A DNA stretch of 64,000 bases from positions 27,398 to 91,397 of the forward strand of contig CAVIHU010000007.1 in NCBI GenBank assembly GCA_963642705.1, given 5' to 3'. This document shows positions 62,694 to 64,000 of this stretch, piece by piece. This DNA comes from UBA11524 sp963642705 (GTDB lineage Bacteria; Bacillota; Clostridia; Christensenellales; Aristaeellaceae). Made by a program: the position numbers and the translations under genes. The first letter of the stretch is position 1. The number at the start of each line of letters is the position of its first letter. The notes under the pieces were generated by a model, which searched no databases, was not told the origin of the DNA, and saw only the letters and a program-made list of their open reading frames with translations.

Positions 62694-63757
62694 TGTAGGT
62701 TTGTCAAACATCTTGGACACGATAGGAAGCAATTTTTTGTTTAGGAGAAGCCCACTTCAAAGGACGCATAGGCCGGTTATTGGTGCGGCTTTGGTGGGCA
62801 GCTAGCTGCCCACCAAAGTCGTCGAGAGAATAGAAGGAATGGGAATCATAGAAAAGTCTCTGATCTTCTCTATGACTGCGCTCAACTTTTCCATTATGCC
62901 GAGGAGTATACGGGCGGATGAGTTTATGGCGAATTCCCAACGCTTGAGCTGTTTTTTCAAAAAGGGTCAATTTATCTTTTTGGCTGTTGGAAAAACGATT
63001 GGTAAATTCAAAACCATTATCAGTTTGAACACATTCGATTTTCACACCTAATTTTTGAAATTGCCGAACTACTTTTTTCAAAAATTCGGAGGATGAATAC
63101 GTGCTTTGCTCTGGATAGGCGCCCAGAATTCGATAACGAGAGTACTCATCAATGGCGGTATACTGGTATAGCCGTTCCTCTTTGTTGGCTAAGCAGCTTC
63201 GAGGAACAACTTTCACGTCGATCTGGATGCGCTCGCCCGGATGAGTCATCTGTTCATAAGGCTTTGATTTCCGTTTTTTCTTTACGGGGCGGTCCTTGAT
63301 AAGACCTTCTCTACGCATAACACGGTACAGGCTTTCAACACAACGGGCGTATCCTTTGTCTTTCAACCTGATCCAAAGCTCGGTAAGCCCGAGTTTGGGA
63401 TTACGGCGGCGCATATTGCGGATGAGCTTCAATTCCTCCTCTGTGTGCTGCTTTGGGTGCCCATGGGGGCGCTTTGATTGGCAGGCCAAGGAGTTGACTG
63501 TTCCATCCCATCTGGCACGCCAGAAGTAAATGTATGAGCGGCTCTTGTTGTATTTCCGGCTTGCCCGCTTAACTCCATACTTCTCTGCGTATTTCATTAG
63601 GGATTGCCGATAGTTCATGTCCTGTGTTATACTGTTGCTCATGAAGGATATCGCTCCTTTCGGTCGTGGTTGGGTGAGGTTACTTTTACTATAACCGATT
63701 TCGCGCTATCCTTCTACTCTTTTCTTCTCCTTGTCCAAGATGTATTGTACTCCTACA
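62694..63757. mobile_element. IS481-like insertion sequence, about 1,064 bp
   Basis: One transposase gene fills the element. The ends are inverted repeats: TGTAGG...CATCTTGGACA on the left (62694 on) and its complement TGTCCAAGATG...CCTACA on the right (to 63757), starting TGT and ending ACA as in the IS481 family. A clear target-site duplication is not seen. Confidence 0.8.
62704..63642 (-). CDS. IS481-like DDE transposase
   Basis: 312 residues. N-terminal helix-turn-helix (KYGVKRASRKYNKSRSYIY), central rve-type integrase core with D142 (IQIDVKVV), D208 (CVQTDNGFEF) and E254 (HNGKVERSHRED), and C-terminal NNRPMRPL...SPKQK motif. All catalytic residues are present, so it may be active. MSNSIT start at 63642; MNYRQS eight codons later is an alternative. 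Confidence 0.9.
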   Translation of the reverse strand: MSNSITQDMNYRQSLMKYAEKYGVKRASRKYNKSRSYIYFWRARWDGTVNSLACQSKRPHGHPKQHTEEELKLIRNMRRRNPKLGLTELWIRLKDKGYARCVESLYRVMRREGLIKDRPVKKKRKSKPYEQMTHPGERIQIDVKVVPRSCLANKEERLYQYTAIDEYSRYRILGAYPEQSTYSSSEFLKKVVRQFQKLGVKIECVQTDNGFEFTNRFSNSQKDKLTLFEKTAQALGIRHKLIRPYTPRHNGKVERSHREDQRLFYDSHSFYSLDDFGGQLAAHQSRTNNRPMRPLKWASPKQKIASYRVQDV

Positions 63758-63792
63758 ATTGATTTCCGTGTTTCCGTACACGGAAATCAATT
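63757..63792. repeat. Perfect 14-bp inverted repeat at the right end of the IS
   Basis: AATTGATTTCCGTG-N8-CACGGAAATCAATT (63757-63792). The same AATTGATTTCCGTG occurs again at 63916-63929, and ATTTCCGTGTT lies left of the IS at 62671. The rest of 63,793-64,000 shows no gene. Confidence 0.75.
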
Positions 63793-63915
63793 TTCAGAAT
63801 ACTTATTCGCTTGGCATAGAAATGTTCGCAAAATATTCCGTTTTTTGCGGATCCAATCCGCCATCCGACGGCTTACACACCCGTGAAGGAAGAAAGAATG
63901 TATGACTATGCACAA

Positions 63916-63942
63916 AATTGATTTCCGTGGGCACGAAGTGCC
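63916..63942. repeat. Further copy of the AATTGATTTCCGTG motif with a small hairpin
   Basis: AATTGATTTCCGTG (63916-63929) is followed by GGCAC-GAA-GTGCC. Confidence 0.5.
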
Positions 63943-64000
63943 CCCTCTGTGTTGTAAAGAGATATGACCCATGGAAGCAAAATCGATATGGCACATGCGT

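Noticed and set aside
63787..63996. Two overlapping minus-strand frames of 63-69 codons at the window end
   Set aside because: Different frames with unrelated sequence over repeat DNA; no ribosome-binding site or motif.

Overview
The window is 64 kb of a GC-rich genome of a low-copy, gene-dense Gram-positive type. The gene set points to class Clostridia (Bacillota): the ctsR-mcsA-mcsB-clpC heat-shock operon, a CIRCE-controlled groES-groEL operon, an ispH-rpsA fusion, mutS2, an AbrB/SpoVT-type regulator with a zinc ribbon, a HutP-family protein, and anaerobic oxidative-stress genes (rubrerythrin, desulfoferrodoxin, PerR). No tRNA, rRNA or CRISPR array was seen. I cannot name the species.

Layout. 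1-11,980 (+ strand): end of a cyclophilin, U32 peptidase, mutS2, an OmpR-type two-component pair, then an rph/rdgB fusion - phosphoesterase - nadE - nrdR operon. 11,978-14,390: gpmI (-) and pgsA (+). 14,500-25,310 (- strand): a large membrane-anchored PQQ-propeller protein, the clpC operon with a CtsR operator, and a chorismate mutase - aroK - amino-acid-kinase - serine-hydrolase operon. 25,500-38,400: sugar metabolism (galM, a GH43-GH28 fusion, an (alpha/alpha)6 glycosidase), an esterase-esterase-ATP-grasp operon behind a strongly folded leader, and a SWIM/SNF2 helicase. 38,500-43,540: lepB, uvrC, a degenerate receiver protein and an SPFH/zinc-ribbon protein. 43,600-46,800 (-): tandem-OB SSB-like protein with a possible 29-residue upstream ORF, then groES-groEL. 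46,890-47,110: a probable stand-alone non-coding RNA. 47,170-56,210: mutY, acyl-ACP thioesterase, abrB-like, a HutP-cmk-plsC operon, the ispH-rpsA fusion, thiamine pyrophosphokinase, purC and an ADP-ribosylglycohydrolase.

56,390-64,000 is more accessory: small membrane and secreted proteins of unknown function, a membrane-bound XRE regulator split by a run of nine G/C bases (a candidate on/off switch), and an oxidative-stress cluster (rubrerythrin, superoxide reductase, a PTPS-like protein with a zinc ribbon, PerR) starting behind a perfect inverted-repeat operator. It ends in AT-rich DNA that truncates a secreted-protein gene and carries a frameshifted HAD gene, an amber-interrupted small gene and an IS481-like insertion sequence with recognisable ends.

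The most interesting non-coding signals are the folded leader at 26,806-26,979, the promoter-to-terminator RNA unit at 46,891-47,110, the structured region ahead of the HutP-family gene at 49,499-49,910, and the G9 tract at 58,624-58,632.
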